From Rhodocyclaceae bacterium (GTDB lineage: Bacteria; Pseudomonadota; Gammaproteobacteria; Burkholderiales; Rhodocyclaceae), in the NCBI GenBank assembly GCA_025361105.1, contig JANYAW010000084.1, positions 1-8,360 on the forward strand: 8,360 nt of DNA, written 5' to 3'. A program made the translations under genes and the position numbers. The notes beneath the pieces were generated by a model, which saw nothing but the letters and a program-made list of their open reading frames with translations, did no database searches and was not told the DNA's origin. Below, piece by piece: positions 8,013 through 8,360 of the stretch; position 1 is the first letter of the stretch; each line of letters begins with the position of its first letter.

Positions 8013-8019
8013 CCCCTTT
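8013..8019 (-). promoter_or_regulatory. Ribosome binding site of the ATPase gene
   Basis: The minus strand reads AAAGGGG six bases before the ATG at 8006. This supports that start over the in-frame ATG at 8057, which would add 17 residues with no family resemblance. Confidence 0.6.
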
Positions 8020-8044
8020 CTACAAACTGAGAAGGAAAACGGGG

Positions 8045-8073
8045 AAGTTATCGGCAAACACCGGAAGTATCAA
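8045..8073 (-). promoter_or_regulatory. Possible promoter of the ABC/M1 operon
   Basis: On the minus strand TTGATA (8073-8068) matches the -35 consensus at five of six positions. After a 17-base spacer comes TAACTT (8050-8045), a poor -10 with three matches. It lies in the 162-base gap between the BtuD-like gene end and the ATPase start, about 39 bases before the ATG. No clear terminator for the upstream gene or operator was seen in the rest of this gap. Confidence 0.3.
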
Positions 8074-8168
8074 CTTTTCTGCGACGAACGGTAGAACCTG
8101 TGGAATGAACCGTGTTGCCAAGTAACGTAGCCGGATTCAGGGCACGCACTACTAATCGCGTTATGCGC

Positions 8169-8360
8169 TCAAGCTGGCAAGAACACCCGCCCAGCCGCTG
8201 TCTCGTGTGCCACAACGGGATGACGGTATAACTTTGACAACACCGCAGGGTCCAACATTTGTGCAATCGGTCCGGCGCAGGCAGCACCAATCGGTGCGCC
8301 TTCGTCGGCAAACAACAATAGCACGTGAGTGCAATAGCGCGCAGCCAGATTCACGTCGTG
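8169..8360 (-). CDS. C-terminal end of an ABC importer ATPase of the FecE/BtuD type, cut by the window edge
   Basis: Only the last 63 residues are in the window. The frame is open to the edge and begins HDVNLAARYCTHVLLLF: the H-loop His followed by the Asp-x-Asn-x-Ala stretch typical of ATPases that drive iron-siderophore, haem and cobalamin importers. The ending, with MLDPAVLSKLYRHPV and GRVFLPA, also fits this group. The GTG at 8354 is an internal valine, not a start. Walker A, signature and Walker B lie beyond base 8360. Because a btuF-like gene lies on the other side of the ABC/M1 operon, this is probably the BtuD subunit of the same B12 importer, with btuC expected upstream on this strand. 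Family is fairly sure; the B12 role is inferred from context. Confidence 0.8.
   Translation of the reverse strand, partial: HDVNLAARYCTHVLLLFADEGAPIGAACAGPIAQMLDPAVLSKLYRHPVVAHETAAGRVFLPA

Noticed and set aside
8048..8311. An 87-codon open frame on the minus strand overlapping the BtuD-like end
   Set aside because: The overlapping frame ending at 8169 has clear ABC ATPase sequence; this one has none.

Overview
The window comes from a Gram-negative bacterium. An outer-membrane TonB-dependent receptor and a periplasmic binding protein with a signal peptide require two membranes. Moderately GC-rich codon use and family resemblance suggest a gamma- or betaproteobacterium; the species cannot be told from the sequence. 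It is dense, chromosome-like DNA: no tRNA, rRNA, transposase, CRISPR array or phage gene was seen.

Layout: (1) Bases 1-2613, plus strand: the 3' part of a TonB-dependent receptor gene, then after 13 bases a complete btuF-like gene for a periplasmic cobalamin-binding protein. (2) Bases 2787-3389, plus strand: a stand-alone gene for a DUF1801 plus YdeI/OmpD-associated protein, with a possible promoter at 2678-2707. (3) Bases 3476-8006, minus strand: a two-gene operon made of an ABC ATPase (7089-8006) followed by a 1200-residue protein (3476-7078) that joins a double-length ABC-2-type permease to an M1-family zinc aminopeptidase. (4) Bases 8169-8360, minus strand: the last 63 residues of a second ABC ATPase of the FecE/BtuD type, cut by the window edge.

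How they fit together: the receptor, BtuF and the terminal BtuD-like ATPase look like parts of one vitamin B12 uptake route: TonB-driven outer-membrane entry, periplasmic capture, then ATP-driven inner-membrane import. They lie at opposite ends of the window and point toward each other, and a BtuC permease gene is expected just beyond base 8360. Between them sit the unrelated YdeI-type gene and the ABC/M1 operon. The ABC/M1 operon is the most interesting part: a type of ABC transporter whose permease chain carries a probable periplasmic metallopeptidase. The zinc ligands are intact, but the usual GxMEN exopeptidase motif is replaced and the zinc-motif spacing is one residue longer than in classical M1 enzymes. 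This gene type is known as an annotated family, but I know of no established substrate or role.
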